From Candidatus Salinicoccus stercoripullorum (GTDB lineage: Bacteria; Bacillota; Bacilli; Staphylococcales; Salinicoccaceae): DNA of 61,947 nt. Where the stretch lies: NCBI GenBank assembly GCA_019113295.1, contig DXHR01000030.1:1-61947 (forward strand), read 5' to 3'. This document shows positions 16,898 to 25,115 of the stretch, one piece after another. A model generated the notes under the pieces. That model did no database searches and was not told the DNA's origin. It saw only the letters and a program-made list of their open reading frames with translations. The translations under genes were made by a program, and so were the position numbers. Positions within the stretch are counted from its first letter, which is position 1. Each line of letters starts with the position of its first letter.

Positions 16898-17030
16898 GGG
16901 TTTAAAGCGGTGTATAAAGCATGGAATGCAGACGTGGTTTCAAAAATCAATCAAATATAGATGCAGAAACGGAATCCAGCCTGGATGAGGCTTCTAATAT
17001 CATCACTTTATCAAAAAAGGAGAGTACTTT

Positions 17031-17444
17031 ATGAGCAAAGTGAATTTGGAAGCAGCAAAACAGATTATCGCAGGTGCTGAAGAGGAAGCGTCGAATATCG
17101 GGGTCCAGATGGTGATTTCTGTATTGGATGAAGGGGGGAACCTTATCGCCACACACCGTATGGATGATGCATGGCTGGCAAGCATTGATATAGCGCAGAA
17201 TAAAGCATGGACATCTGTGGCACTGAAGATGCCGACCTCCAATCTTGAAGAGGCTACAGTGCCGAATGCGGAACTGTACGGACTGAACACGACAAACCAG
17301 GGACGCATCGTCGTCTTTGGCGGCGGCTTCCCGCTTGAAGTTGGCGGAAAGGTCGTTGGTGCAGTCGGTGTGAGCGGAAGCAGCGTTGAAAATGATGTGA
17401 AAGTTGCAGAAGCGGGTGTAAAGGCATTTAACCAAACATCTTAA
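17031..17444 (+). CDS. GlcG/HbpS-family protein
   Basis: 137-residue cytoplasmic protein of the DUF336 family: MVISVLDEGGNLIATHRMDDA near residue 30 and GGGFPLEVGGKVVGAVGVSGSS near residue 100 are the family hallmarks. Members bind haem or cobalamin-like ligands, or accompany dehydrogenases and diol degradation genes. No signal peptide, unlike the secreted HbpS sensor. It precedes formaldehyde dehydrogenase by 36 bases in the same probable operon, so a redox or aldehyde-related accessory role is likely (inference). Confidence 0.8.
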   Translation: MSKVNLEAAKQIIAGAEEEASNIGVQMVISVLDEGGNLIATHRMDDAWLASIDIAQNKAWTSVALKMPTSNLEEATVPNAELYGLNTTNQGRIVVFGGGFPLEVGGKVVGAVGVSGSSVENDVKVAEAGVKAFNQTS

Positions 17445-17480
17445 AATAAGCAGTGGTTTACACTGCGAGGAGGGGTACAG

Positions 17481-18695
17481 ATGGAAGGAAACCGTGGTGT
17501 AGTCTATACAGGAGCCGGCAGTGTTGAAGTCCAGGATATCGAATTTCCGGATCTGGTATTGAAGGATGGTCCGGGTGTGCCAAAAGAGAACGTTGGACGT
17601 AAATGTGAACATGGCGTAATACTTAAAGTCATTACGACGAACATTTGCGGCAGTGACCAGCACATGGTGCGCGGGCGCACCACAGCACCTGAAGGCCTGG
17701 TGCTCGGACATGAAATTACAGGTGAAGTGATTGAAGTCGGACGCGATGTCGAGTTTGTCAAAAAAGGGGATATCGCATCCGTCCCGTTCAATATTGCCTG
17801 CGGACGTTGTGAAATGTGCCGTGAACAGAAGACGCATATATGTACAAATGTAAACCCTGACAGGCCGGGTGCAGCATACGGTTATGTGGACATGGGCGGC
17901 TGGGTCGGCGGACAATCCGAATATGTGATGGTGCCTTATGCGGATTTCCAGCTCCTGGTGTTCCCGGACAAGGAACGGGCCATGGAAAAGATACTCGACC
18001 TGACTATGCTTTCGGATATTTTCCCGACAGGCTATCATGGGGCTTTGACCGCCGGGGTCGGGACCGGCTCCACAGTCTATGTGGCAGGTGCCGGACCGGT
18101 CGGTCTTGCAGCGGCCCATTCCGCTCAGCTGCTCGGTGCTTCCCGGGTGATCGTCGGAGACATGAAGGCGGAAAGACTGAAACAGGCTGAAAGCTTCGGC
18201 TGTGATACGGTGGATCTGACCAAACATGACAGGCTGGGCGAACAGATTGAACAGCTTCTCGGCGTGCCGGAAGTGGACAGTTCAATCGATGCGGTCGGTT
18301 TCGAGGCGTCCGGTCACGGCAAGGACGGCGGAGAACAGCCGGCAGCCGTGTTGAATACCATCATGGACGTGACACGCGCAGGTGGAGGTCTCGGGATCCC
18401 GGGCCTGTATGTAACGGAAGACCCCGGAGCGTCGGATAAAGACGCACAGTCCGGTTCACTGAAAGTGCGGTTCGGCCAGGGCTGGGCAAAGGCGCATCAC
18501 TTCACAACAGGACAGACCCCTGCCATGAAGTATAACAGGGACCTCATGAAATCCATCCTTTCCGGTAATGCGCAGATCGCCAAAGCGGTGAATGCCACAG
18601 TCATCGGTCTGGATGAAGCACCGGACGGCTATAAGGATTTCGACAGTGGTGTGGCGAAGAAATTCGTCATCGATCCGCACGGCATGCTCAAATGA
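17481..18695 (+). CDS. fdhA: Glutathione-independent formaldehyde dehydrogenase
   Basis: 404-residue zinc-dependent medium-chain dehydrogenase oxidising formaldehyde to formate with tightly bound NAD, possibly by dismutation. Catalytic zinc ligands: Cys and Asp in NICGSDQHMVRGR and the GHE block (VLGHEITGEV); structural-zinc cysteines in CGRCEMCREQKTHIC; Rossmann motif VAGAGPVGLAAAHSAQ. The long insertion (GYVDMGGWVGGQSEYV) is diagnostic for this branch. Ribosome site GAGGAGG. Downstream hairpin closes the operon. Confidence 0.93.
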   Translation: MEGNRGVVYTGAGSVEVQDIEFPDLVLKDGPGVPKENVGRKCEHGVILKVITTNICGSDQHMVRGRTTAPEGLVLGHEITGEVIEVGRDVEFVKKGDIASVPFNIACGRCEMCREQKTHICTNVNPDRPGAAYGYVDMGGWVGGQSEYVMVPYADFQLLVFPDKERAMEKILDLTMLSDIFPTGYHGALTAGVGTGSTVYVAGAGPVGLAAAHSAQLLGASRVIVGDMKAERLKQAESFGCDTVDLTKHDRLGEQIEQLLGVPEVDSSIDAVGFEASGHGKDGGEQPAAVLNTIMDVTRAGGGLGIPGLYVTEDPGASDKDAQSGSLKVRFGQGWAKAHHFTTGQTPAMKYNRDLMKSILSGNAQIAKAVNATVIGLDEAPDGYKDFDSGVAKKFVIDPHGMLK

Positions 18696-18726
18696 TATGA
18701 ACACACGGTCTATGCCTGAATTTTAT

Positions 18727-18761
18727 AAATGCCCTTCTACTCCATGTAGAGGGGCATTTTT
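18727..18761. terminator. Shared terminator, fdhA and HAD phosphatase
   Basis: A 14-base stem (18727-18740 with 18746-18759, one wobble-type position) with a T run on the plus side; lies between convergent genes. Confidence 0.85.
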
Positions 18762-18764
18762 GAC

Positions 18765-19289
18765 TCAATCTGTTAACCATGCCGCAAAGGCCGCCAGATC
18801 GGGGAAATTTTCATCCGCCGCCACTTTCTGTTTTTTGCCGTGGCCAATGAAGACCGTTTTGGTTCCGGCATTCCTCCCCGCGTCGATATCCGGTTCCCGG
18901 TCGCCGGCCATGTAACTGCGGGAGAGGTCGATATCATGCTTGTCGGCAAGAGCCAGAAGCATGCCGGGTTTCGGTTTCCGGCAGCGGCAGCCGGCCTGAG
19001 GCATATGCGGACAATAGTCGACATCATCCACGTAGGCGCCGAAAGCCGACAGCTGCTGTCCCATTTCCTCATGGATGCGTCCAAGCGCATCCTCAGTCAT
19101 ATATCCGAGGCCGATGCCGCCCTGGTTTGTCACGACAAATACTTTCCAGCCGGTTTGATTCATTTTACGTATCGCCTTTCCCACACCGGAAAGAAGATGG
19201 AAATCTTCGGGTGAATTCACGAATTTCACTCTTTTGCTCAAAACTTCGTTGATGACTCCGTCACGGTCCAAAAATACTGCTCTGTCCAT
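18765..19289 (-). CDS. HAD-IIIA phosphatase (GmhB/HisB-N-like)
   Basis: 174 residues: HAD motif 1 FLDRDGVIN, motif 2 VVTNQGGIG, zinc knuckle CPHMPQAGCRCRKPKPG and motif 4 GDREPDIDAGR. Enzymes of this type dephosphorylate sugar bisphosphates (heptose 1,7-bisphosphate) or histidinol phosphate. A Gram-positive host has no LPS heptose, so the substrate is probably another sugar phosphate; no neighbouring sugar genes decide it. ATG 19289 follows AAAGGAGG; an earlier in-frame start at 19334 has none. Confidence 0.88.
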   Translation of the reverse strand: MDRAVFLDRDGVINEVLSKRVKFVNSPEDFHLLSGVGKAIRKMNQTGWKVFVVTNQGGIGLGYMTEDALGRIHEEMGQQLSAFGAYVDDVDYCPHMPQAGCRCRKPKPGMLLALADKHDIDLSRSYMAGDREPDIDAGRNAGTKTVFIGHGKKQKVAADENFPDLAAFAAWLTD

Positions 19290-19443
19290 TCTGCTGCCTC
19301 CTTTACCAATAGGGTACATCAAAACAAGCTGCAATAATAAAACAATGCATTAAGGCTATTAATATTCCCCCTGCGGATAGAGTGCAGGAAAATGGACATT
19401 TACGGTAAAACGGAGAGGCCCGGACACACAGGGCTCTGGAGTT

Positions 19444-20169
19444 TTATCCATTCAGGGCATATATCTCGCGGGCCATTGCTTCCAGTGCATACATGACGGG
19501 GATCTGTGTGGTGATGTTGGCATTTTCAAACCATTCTTCAGTGATGTAATACGATATGTTCACATCCGATATTTTGGCGATAGTGGAATGCTTATGATTC
19601 GTTATGCTGATGATGGTGCTGCCCTCCTGTTTGCGCTGGTTCAGGTGCCTGACCGTGGATTCATTTTCACCGGATACGGAGAGGGCGATCGTCACGCTGT
19701 TATTCCTCAAGTTCGAATGGATGGGGAAATAGGAGTCTTTTATGTACATGGAGAATTTCCCGAGGCTTGAGAAATAGCGTGCGCCGTATTCGGCCAGAAT
19801 CCCTGAACTGCCGATACCGATGAAGATGACGTTGTCGGCTCGTTCTACGAGGGCGGCTGCATGCTTGATTTTTTCGTCGATATCCCCTTTCAGTGTCCTT
19901 TCGAAAAACTCGGCAACGGTGTGCTGCACATTCTGTGGCCCTGACGTCTTTTCCTCTTCAAGCTGCATTTTGATCCGGACTTTGAATTCAGAGAATCCTT
20001 CGCAGCCGACTTTTCTGCAGAAACGCAGGATTGTGGTAGTGGACACATGGGTGGCGTCGGCAAGCTCGCGAATCCGCATGTAGGCCACCTTGTCCATATT
20101 GCCTGCGATATAGTTATATAAAGACGTTTCGAGTTCATTGAATGATGCGATTTCCTCCTGTGTAAACAT
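19444..20169 (-). CDS. RpiR-family transcriptional regulator
   Basis: 241 residues: an N-terminal helix-turn-helix (IRELADATHVSTTTILRFCRKVGCEGFSE) and a SIS sugar-phosphate domain (VIFIGIGSSGILAEYGARYFSSLG; ALSVSGENEST). Binds phosphosugars. ATG 20169 follows AAAGGAG; 20205 lacks a site. It diverges from the 6-phospho-beta-glucosidase gene, which it most likely controls, with 192 bases between the two starts. Confidence 0.9.
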   Translation of the reverse strand: MFTQEEIASFNELETSLYNYIAGNMDKVAYMRIRELADATHVSTTTILRFCRKVGCEGFSEFKVRIKMQLEEEKTSGPQNVQHTVAEFFERTLKGDIDEKIKHAAALVERADNVIFIGIGSSGILAEYGARYFSSLGKFSMYIKDSYFPIHSNLRNNSVTIALSVSGENESTVRHLNQRKQEGSTIISITNHKHSTIAKISDVNISYYITEEWFENANITTQIPVMYALEAMAREIYALNG

Positions 20170-20229
20170 TTGTGGATTTCTCCTTTCCTGGAGTGGTGAG
20201 AACATTTGAAGCGTAACATAATATATTGA

Positions 20230-20246
20230 TGAAACACAGTGTTACA
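20230..20246. promoter_or_regulatory. Candidate RpiR operator
   Basis: An imperfect 17-base palindrome TGAAACA-CAG-TGTTACA (one arm mismatch) between the divergent regulator and glucosidase genes. Confidence 0.35.
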
Positions 20247-20361
20247 CATAAGTGACAAGTTCCTAAGTGAGTCATTCTGCACTTAATCCCCGGGAAGACT
20301 GTCGGCTGCAAGCGGGTACAGCTACAATTGGAGTATCAATTATTTATACGGAGGTATTCAT

Positions 20362-21687
20362 ATGGCTAAGGGAATAAAGATCGCAACGATTGGCGGCGGG
20401 TCAAGCTACACACCCGAACTCGTAGAGGGATTCATTAAAAGATACGACGAATTCCCACTCAGTGAGCTCTGGCTGGCAGATGTTGAATCGGGTCGTGAAA
20501 AACTGGAGATCGTCGGGAATCTGGCAAAAAGGATGATCCGGAAAGCCGGACTGCCGATCGAGGTCCATCTGACACTCGACCGCAGAGAGGCATTGAAGGG
20601 GGCAGATTTCGTCACAACACAGTTCAGGGTTGGACAGCTCGACGCACGTGCAAAAGATGAGAGTATACCGCTGAAGTACGGGGTGCTTGGCCAGGAGACG
20701 AATGGGCCGGGTGGACTGTTCAAAGGACTGCGTACAATCCCGGTGATACTCGACATATGCAGGGACATGGAGGAACTCTGTCCGTCTGCATGGCTGATCA
20801 ACTTCACAAACCCTGCCGGCATGGTGACTGAAGCGGTACTCCGCCACTCGAACATAGAAAAGGTGATCGGGCTGTGCAATGTACCAATCGGCATGGAGAT
20901 GGGCATCGCAAAGCTGCTTGATGTCGACCATTCAAGAATCCGTATCGACTTTGCGGGGCTGAACCATATGGTCTATGGACTCGATGTCTATGTGGACGGC
21001 GTGAGTGTCAAAACTGAAGTCATTGGAAAACTCACAGATCCCGCAAACAGCAGTTTCGTCAAGAACATCGACGGTATGGGCTGGGAGCCTGAATTCATAA
21101 AGGCGCTTGACCTGATTACGTGCCCGTACCATATGTATTACTATAAATCCGGTGAAATGCTGGAGAGGGCGAAGGCCAGTGCAAAAGAGGAGGGGACACG
21201 TGCCGAGGTGGTCCAGGCGCTTGAGAAGGAACTGTTCAAGCTGTATGAAGATGAGAGCCTGGACATCAAACCGCCGCAGCTGGAAGAACGCGGAGGTGCA
21301 TACTATTCGGATGCGGCGGTCCGGCTGATCACATCGATCTATAATGACAAGCGGGACATCCAGCCGGTGAATACGATGAACCGCGGGGCCATCGGGAGCC
21401 TGCCTTACGGATCGGCAATCGAAACCAGCTGTGTCATCACAAAAGACGGCCCTGTCCCCCTTTCTTTCGGAGATCTGCCGGTGGCAGTCCGCGGGCTTGT
21501 CCAGCAGATAAAATCATTCGAGCGCATCAGTGCAGAAGCTGCTGTAGAGGGTAATTACAATAAGGCGGTACTGGCTCTTGCAATCAACCCTCTGACGCCG
21601 TCCGATAAGATTGCAAAAGACATTGCCGATGAAATGATGGAAGCCCATAGAGCATATCTGCCGCAGTTTTTTCAGGCGGTAAAATAG
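20362..21687 (+). CDS. licH: 6-phospho-beta-glucosidase, GH family 4
   Basis: Cleaves phosphorylated beta-glucosides such as cellobiose 6-phosphate by the NAD- and Mn-dependent GH4 mechanism. N-terminal nucleotide loop ATIGGGSSYTPELVEG; metal and substrate blocks NFTNPAGMVTEA, GLCNVP and GLNHMVYGLDV with the metal-binding Cys and His. 441 residues is typical. Ribosome site ACGGAGG. No PTS permease is nearby, so the phosphorylated substrate must come from elsewhere. A Cof phosphatase gene follows after 51 bases. Confidence 0.92.
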   Translation: MAKGIKIATIGGGSSYTPELVEGFIKRYDEFPLSELWLADVESGREKLEIVGNLAKRMIRKAGLPIEVHLTLDRREALKGADFVTTQFRVGQLDARAKDESIPLKYGVLGQETNGPGGLFKGLRTIPVILDICRDMEELCPSAWLINFTNPAGMVTEAVLRHSNIEKVIGLCNVPIGMEMGIAKLLDVDHSRIRIDFAGLNHMVYGLDVYVDGVSVKTEVIGKLTDPANSSFVKNIDGMGWEPEFIKALDLITCPYHMYYYKSGEMLERAKASAKEEGTRAEVVQALEKELFKLYEDESLDIKPPQLEERGGAYYSDAAVRLITSIYNDKRDIQPVNTMNRGAIGSLPYGSAIETSCVITKDGPVPLSFGDLPVAVRGLVQQIKSFERISAEAAVEGNYNKAVLALAINPLTPSDKIAKDIADEMMEAHRAYLPQFFQAVK

Positions 21688-21738
21688 ATGGAATCCAGGT
21701 ATAATGGAGTACAGAAGTGTTAGTCGAGGAGGATTACA

Positions 21739-22551
21739 TTGACGGTAAAATTGATTGCTGTAGATATGGACGGGACATTCCTGAACGATGCAAAGGAATA
21801 TGACCGGGAAAGATTCGCAGGACTTTATGGAAAGATGAAGGCAGCAGGCATCAAATTCGTCGTGGCGAGCGGTAACCAGTATTATCAGCTGAAATCATAC
21901 TATGGTGATATCCAGGACGAAATCAGCTATGTCGCGGAAAATGGTGCATTCGTCGTCGCCGGGGGTGAGGAAGTGTCCTCCGTAAGCATCCCGGAGGCAC
22001 ACGTTGAAGCGGTCACCGGTGAAATTGCCAAGCATGACAAACTCGAAACAATAGTCTGCGGCAAAGAAAGTGCCTATGTACTGGATTATGTAACGGATGA
22101 ATATTTCGAAAGGATCCGGAAGTTCTACCGGCGTCTGAAGCGGGTGAAGAGTTTTGATGACATAGATGATCAGATATTGAAATTTGCCCTTTCATGCCCG
22201 GCGGAGGATACGGATGGACTGCAGGATTTTCTCGGGGACATCCTCGGGGAATATGTGACACCCGCATCGAGCGGCCACGGCAGCATCGATCTGATTGTTC
22301 CGGGACACCACAAGGCGAGCGGTATAAAAGCATTGCAGGAGCGGTGGAACATCAGAGACAGTGAGACAATGGCATTCGGTGACGGCGGCAACGACCTGGA
22401 AATGCTGGCCCATGCGGAATACAGTTTCGCAATGGAAAACGCGCCGGACGATGTGAAATACACGGCAAAATACACTGCCCCTCATAATAACAAGAGCGGT
22501 GTGCTTGAAATCATCGACCAGTACTTTAAAAAAGAAGGACCGTTCCGGTAG
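21739..22551 (+). CDS. Cof-type HAD phosphatase
   Basis: 270 residues of the Cof/YidA class: motif 1 AVDMDGTFLND, motif 2 VVASGNQYYQ, lysine and motif 4 FGDGGNDLEML, with the C2 cap between. Dephosphorylates sugar phosphates or flavin precursors broadly. TTG start at 21739, six bases after GAGGAGG. Likely cotranscribed with the 6-phospho-beta-glucosidase, consistent with sugar-phosphate detoxification (inference). Confidence 0.88.
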   Translation: MTVKLIAVDMDGTFLNDAKEYDRERFAGLYGKMKAAGIKFVVASGNQYYQLKSYYGDIQDEISYVAENGAFVVAGGEEVSSVSIPEAHVEAVTGEIAKHDKLETIVCGKESAYVLDYVTDEYFERIRKFYRRLKRVKSFDDIDDQILKFALSCPAEDTDGLQDFLGDILGEYVTPASSGHGSIDLIVPGHHKASGIKALQERWNIRDSETMAFGDGGNDLEMLAHAEYSFAMENAPDDVKYTAKYTAPHNNKSGVLEIIDQYFKKEGPFR

Positions 22552-22557
22552 AAGTTC

Positions 22558-22595
22558 AGGACTCCTTTGGGTATCATTGCCCGAAGGAGTCCTTT
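22558..22595. terminator. Shared terminator, Cof phosphatase and YdjM-like gene
   Basis: A 14-base perfect stem (22558-22571 with 22580-22593) between convergent genes. Confidence 0.85.
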
Positions 22596-23073
22596 ATATG
22601 TAATATGCCAGTACCTGCCAGCCGAAGTAGAATGAGATGAGCGCCAGGGTACTGAATATGAGGTTTTCAGCCAGGCTCCCGGTGCGTATCGTTACAGGAA
22701 ACCTGACTTTGAAGCTGATCGGAAAGAACAGCTGGATGCCGCTCCTGGTCATCATATCGAGTGCGAGATGGCTGATCATGCCTATCATCAGACCGTTTTT
22801 AAGCGCCTCGTACGGCAGTACCCTGTCCATCAGAAATGACAGGATCACCAAAAACAACAGGCTGTGGGTGAATGAACGGTGTCCGAATATCAGATTTATC
22901 AGTTTCGATATTATGGGCAGTGCCCTGCCCATCCTGCTGCCGCCGTGGCAGATGTCGGGAACGAGGGAGCCTATGATTCCGGCACCGACCATGATGACGG
23001 GATCCAGTTCCGTGAACTGTGCGAACGCAAGGCTGGAGGCGATGCCTCCGATGATATGTGTCTTACCTGTCAT
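22594..23073 (-). CDS. YdjM/DUF457 membrane protein
   Basis: 159 residues with about four helices and the family's metal-like motifs THIIGGIASS (start), GSLVPDICH, HRSFTHSLLF and SHLALDMMT. Annotated as membrane-bound metal-dependent hydrolases; activity unproven. ATG 23073 follows GGAGGAG. Possible homologue of the LexA-controlled YdjM, but I see no LexA box here. Confidence 0.8.
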   Translation of the reverse strand: MTGKTHIIGGIASSLAFAQFTELDPVIMVGAGIIGSLVPDICHGGSRMGRALPIISKLINLIFGHRSFTHSLLFLVILSFLMDRVLPYEALKNGLMIGMISHLALDMMTRSGIQLFFPISFKVRFPVTIRTGSLAENLIFSTLALISFYFGWQVLAYYI

Positions 23074-23130
23074 GATGTCTCCTCCTCCAGTCTGTATATG
23101 ATATCACGGCATGTATTCCAATTATAGGAG

Positions 23131-23583
23131 ATGTGTAATATTGATATAAAACAAGTTTTTGAAAATAAGAAACGGTTCATCGATCTGCTTCTCCTGGCGG
23201 ATGAAGAGGAGAAAATGATCGACCGCTACCTCGGCCGTGGGGAGATGTTCGTCCTGGAGGCAGAGGATGTGAAAGCTGTCTGTGTCGTGACGGATGAAGG
23301 CGGCGGCGCGTTTGAAATAAAGAATATTGCCGTGGCTCCCGGCGGGCAGGGGAAAGGTTACGGCAAGAAACTGGTCCGGCATATTCTGCATTTATATAAG
23401 GGCATGGGCACTGTCATGTACGTCGGCACAGGCGACAGCCCGCTGACCCTCCCGTTTTATGAAGCATGCGGCTTTGAGAAATCGCATCAGATCGATAATT
23501 TCTTCACCGACAATTACGAAGAACCGATATTCGAGGCGGGGAGACAGCTGAGACATATGATCGTATTGAAGAAAAACCTTTAA
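23131..23583 (+). CDS. GNAT N-acetyltransferase
   Basis: 150 residues; acetyl-CoA loop NIAVAPGGQGKGYGKKLV and C-terminal FYEACGFEKSHQ. Resembles Bacillus YvbK. The start is odd: the ATG at 23131 directly abuts the ribosome-like TAGGAG with no spacer, and the next in-frame codon with correct spacing is an ATT at 23140. Only 14 bases separate it from the ammonia-lyase gene, so the two are one operon. Confidence 0.8.
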   Translation: MCNIDIKQVFENKKRFIDLLLLADEEEKMIDRYLGRGEMFVLEAEDVKAVCVVTDEGGGAFEIKNIAVAPGGQGKGYGKKLVRHILHLYKGMGTVMYVGTGDSPLTLPFYEACGFEKSHQIDNFFTDNYEEPIFEAGRQLRHMIVLKKNL

Positions 23584-23597
23584 AGGAGACAGGAAGG

Positions 23598-24806
23598 ATG
23601 CAGCATATTAAATGGGCGGAAAACCGGTTTAAAGGCAGATGGCAGCACATGAAGTCTGCGGAACTCTATTCCGCAGAGCGGATGGAAAAAGTGAATGATT
23701 TTCATGCATCGATGCCGGGTTATGAACAAACGCCCCTCTATGAACTGAAAAATCTGTCTGAATTACTTGGAGTCGGCAGCATTTATGTAAAAGACGAGTC
23801 TGGACGCTTTGGTCTGAACGCTTTCAAAGGTCTCGGCGTATCCTATGCCATGGCTGAATACTTTGCCGGAAAGCTTAATATTGACCTGGATGATTTCACA
23901 TTCGATGAACTGCTCGGGAAGGTGTCGGACAGTCCGACAGTCATTTTTTCTACAGCAACAGACGGCAACCATGGCAAAGGTGTGGCCTGGGCATCAGAAC
24001 TGTTCCACCAGGAGGGCAGAGTATACATGCCGGAAGGCACGGCAAAATCCCGGCTGGACGCAGTCCTGGAATACGGCGCTGAAGGGATGATCACTGAAAT
24101 GAACTATGATGAAACAGTTGAACATGTCCAGGAGATTTCCCGGGAAAACGGCTGGGTCCATATTCAGGATACCGCATGGGAGGGCTATACGGAGCTGCCG
24201 ATGTATATAATGCAGGGGTATACGACAATCATCGCCGAACTGGAAAGGCAGCTGCAGGGTGAAAATCCTGGTGAAGTTACCCACGTCATCCTCCAGGCGG
24301 GTGTCGGCTCATTCGCCGGAGCAATGGCTGCTGCCATATATAATCTGACAGGCGGCCGGTCGCCCCGCATTATTGTGGTTGAACCCCAAAAAGCGGATTG
24401 CCTGCATCAGTCAGCGAAAAGCGAGGACGGCAGCCCGGTCCGTGTGCACGGCAGCCTGGATTCGATGATGGCAGGTTTGTCATGCGGGGCACCGAGCCCG
24501 GCCGGCTGGGAAATATTGAAGTCCGTCGCCGACGGCTTCGCCTCGTGTGACGACTCCGTCAGTGCAACAGGCATGCGCGTACTCGGAAACCCGGCGGGGG
24601 AGGACAAAAAAGTGATATCAGGCGAATCCGGTGCAGTCCCGCTCGGCTTCCTGTACGAAGTGATGACGAATGAAGAATACGGGTGTCTGAAAGAACAACT
24701 CGGGCTGGGTGCAGATTCAAAGGTGCTGACGATCAGTACAGAAGGCGATACGGATCCGGACAACTACAGAAGAGTGGTATGGGACGGCAGAGACGGATAC
24801 GGATGA
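23598..24806 (+). CDS. dpaL: Diaminopropionate ammonia-lyase
   Basis: PLP enzyme turning 2,3-diaminopropionate into pyruvate and ammonia. The PLP lysine is Lys77 in GLNAFKGLG, the same position as in the Escherichia coli enzyme; STATDGNHGKGVAW is the phosphate-side loop, QAGVGSFAGAMAA the glycine loop, and GESGAVPLG matches the family end. 402 residues is normal. Ribosome site AAAGGAG. Likely detoxifies or uses diaminopropionate. Confidence 0.92.
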   Translation: MQHIKWAENRFKGRWQHMKSAELYSAERMEKVNDFHASMPGYEQTPLYELKNLSELLGVGSIYVKDESGRFGLNAFKGLGVSYAMAEYFAGKLNIDLDDFTFDELLGKVSDSPTVIFSTATDGNHGKGVAWASELFHQEGRVYMPEGTAKSRLDAVLEYGAEGMITEMNYDETVEHVQEISRENGWVHIQDTAWEGYTELPMYIMQGYTTIIAELERQLQGENPGEVTHVILQAGVGSFAGAMAAAIYNLTGGRSPRIIVVEPQKADCLHQSAKSEDGSPVRVHGSLDSMMAGLSCGAPSPAGWEILKSVADGFASCDDSVSATGMRVLGNPAGEDKKVISGESGAVPLGFLYEVMTNEEYGCLKEQLGLGADSKVLTISTEGDTDPDNYRRVVWDGRDGYG

Positions 24807-24881
24807 AACAGGCGGCCGCCCGGATGTTATAATGAACGTATTAAGAAATGATTCAAAGACAGAGACCAGAGGAGAATGAGT

Positions 24882-25076
24882 ATGCAGGGAACGAGAAGAG
24901 CGGATATAAAAGCGGGGCAGATGGTAAAAGTTGTCCAGAAGCAGGATCAGAGGTCGGGGAAGCTGACCGAAGGTGTGGTGGCGAGGATACTGACGAATTC
25001 ACCGCAGCATCATCATGGCATCAAAGTGAAGCTTGAGGATGGTACTGTCGGCAGAGTGAAGGAAATAATTGGTTAG
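24882..25076 (+). CDS. ywbE: YwbE-family small protein (DUF2196)
   Basis: 64 residues. The whole protein matches the YwbE family: RxDIKxGxxVxVVxKxDQRSGKLTEG, then LTxSPxHxHGIKVKLxDGxVGRVxEI. Probably an SH3-like small cytoplasmic protein of unknown role. The ATG at 24882, seven bases after AGAGGAG, is preferred over the ATG at 24876, one base after it. Confidence 0.9.
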   Translation: MQGTRRADIKAGQMVKVVQKQDQRSGKLTEGVVARILTNSPQHHHGIKVKLEDGTVGRVKEIIG

Positions 25077-25114
25077 ACAAAAAACTTCCCGAAAATTTTT
25101 CGGGAAGTTTTTTA
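25077..25114. terminator. Bidirectional terminator
   Basis: A perfect 17-base stem (25079-25095 region with 25097-25113) rich in A left and T right; serves ywbE and the leftward drug exporter. Confidence 0.92.
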
Positions 25115-25115
25115 A

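Noticed and set aside
16947..18227. 426-codon minus-strand frame opposite the formaldehyde dehydrogenase
   Set aside because: Antisense shadow of two well-supported genes; no ribosome site or domain.
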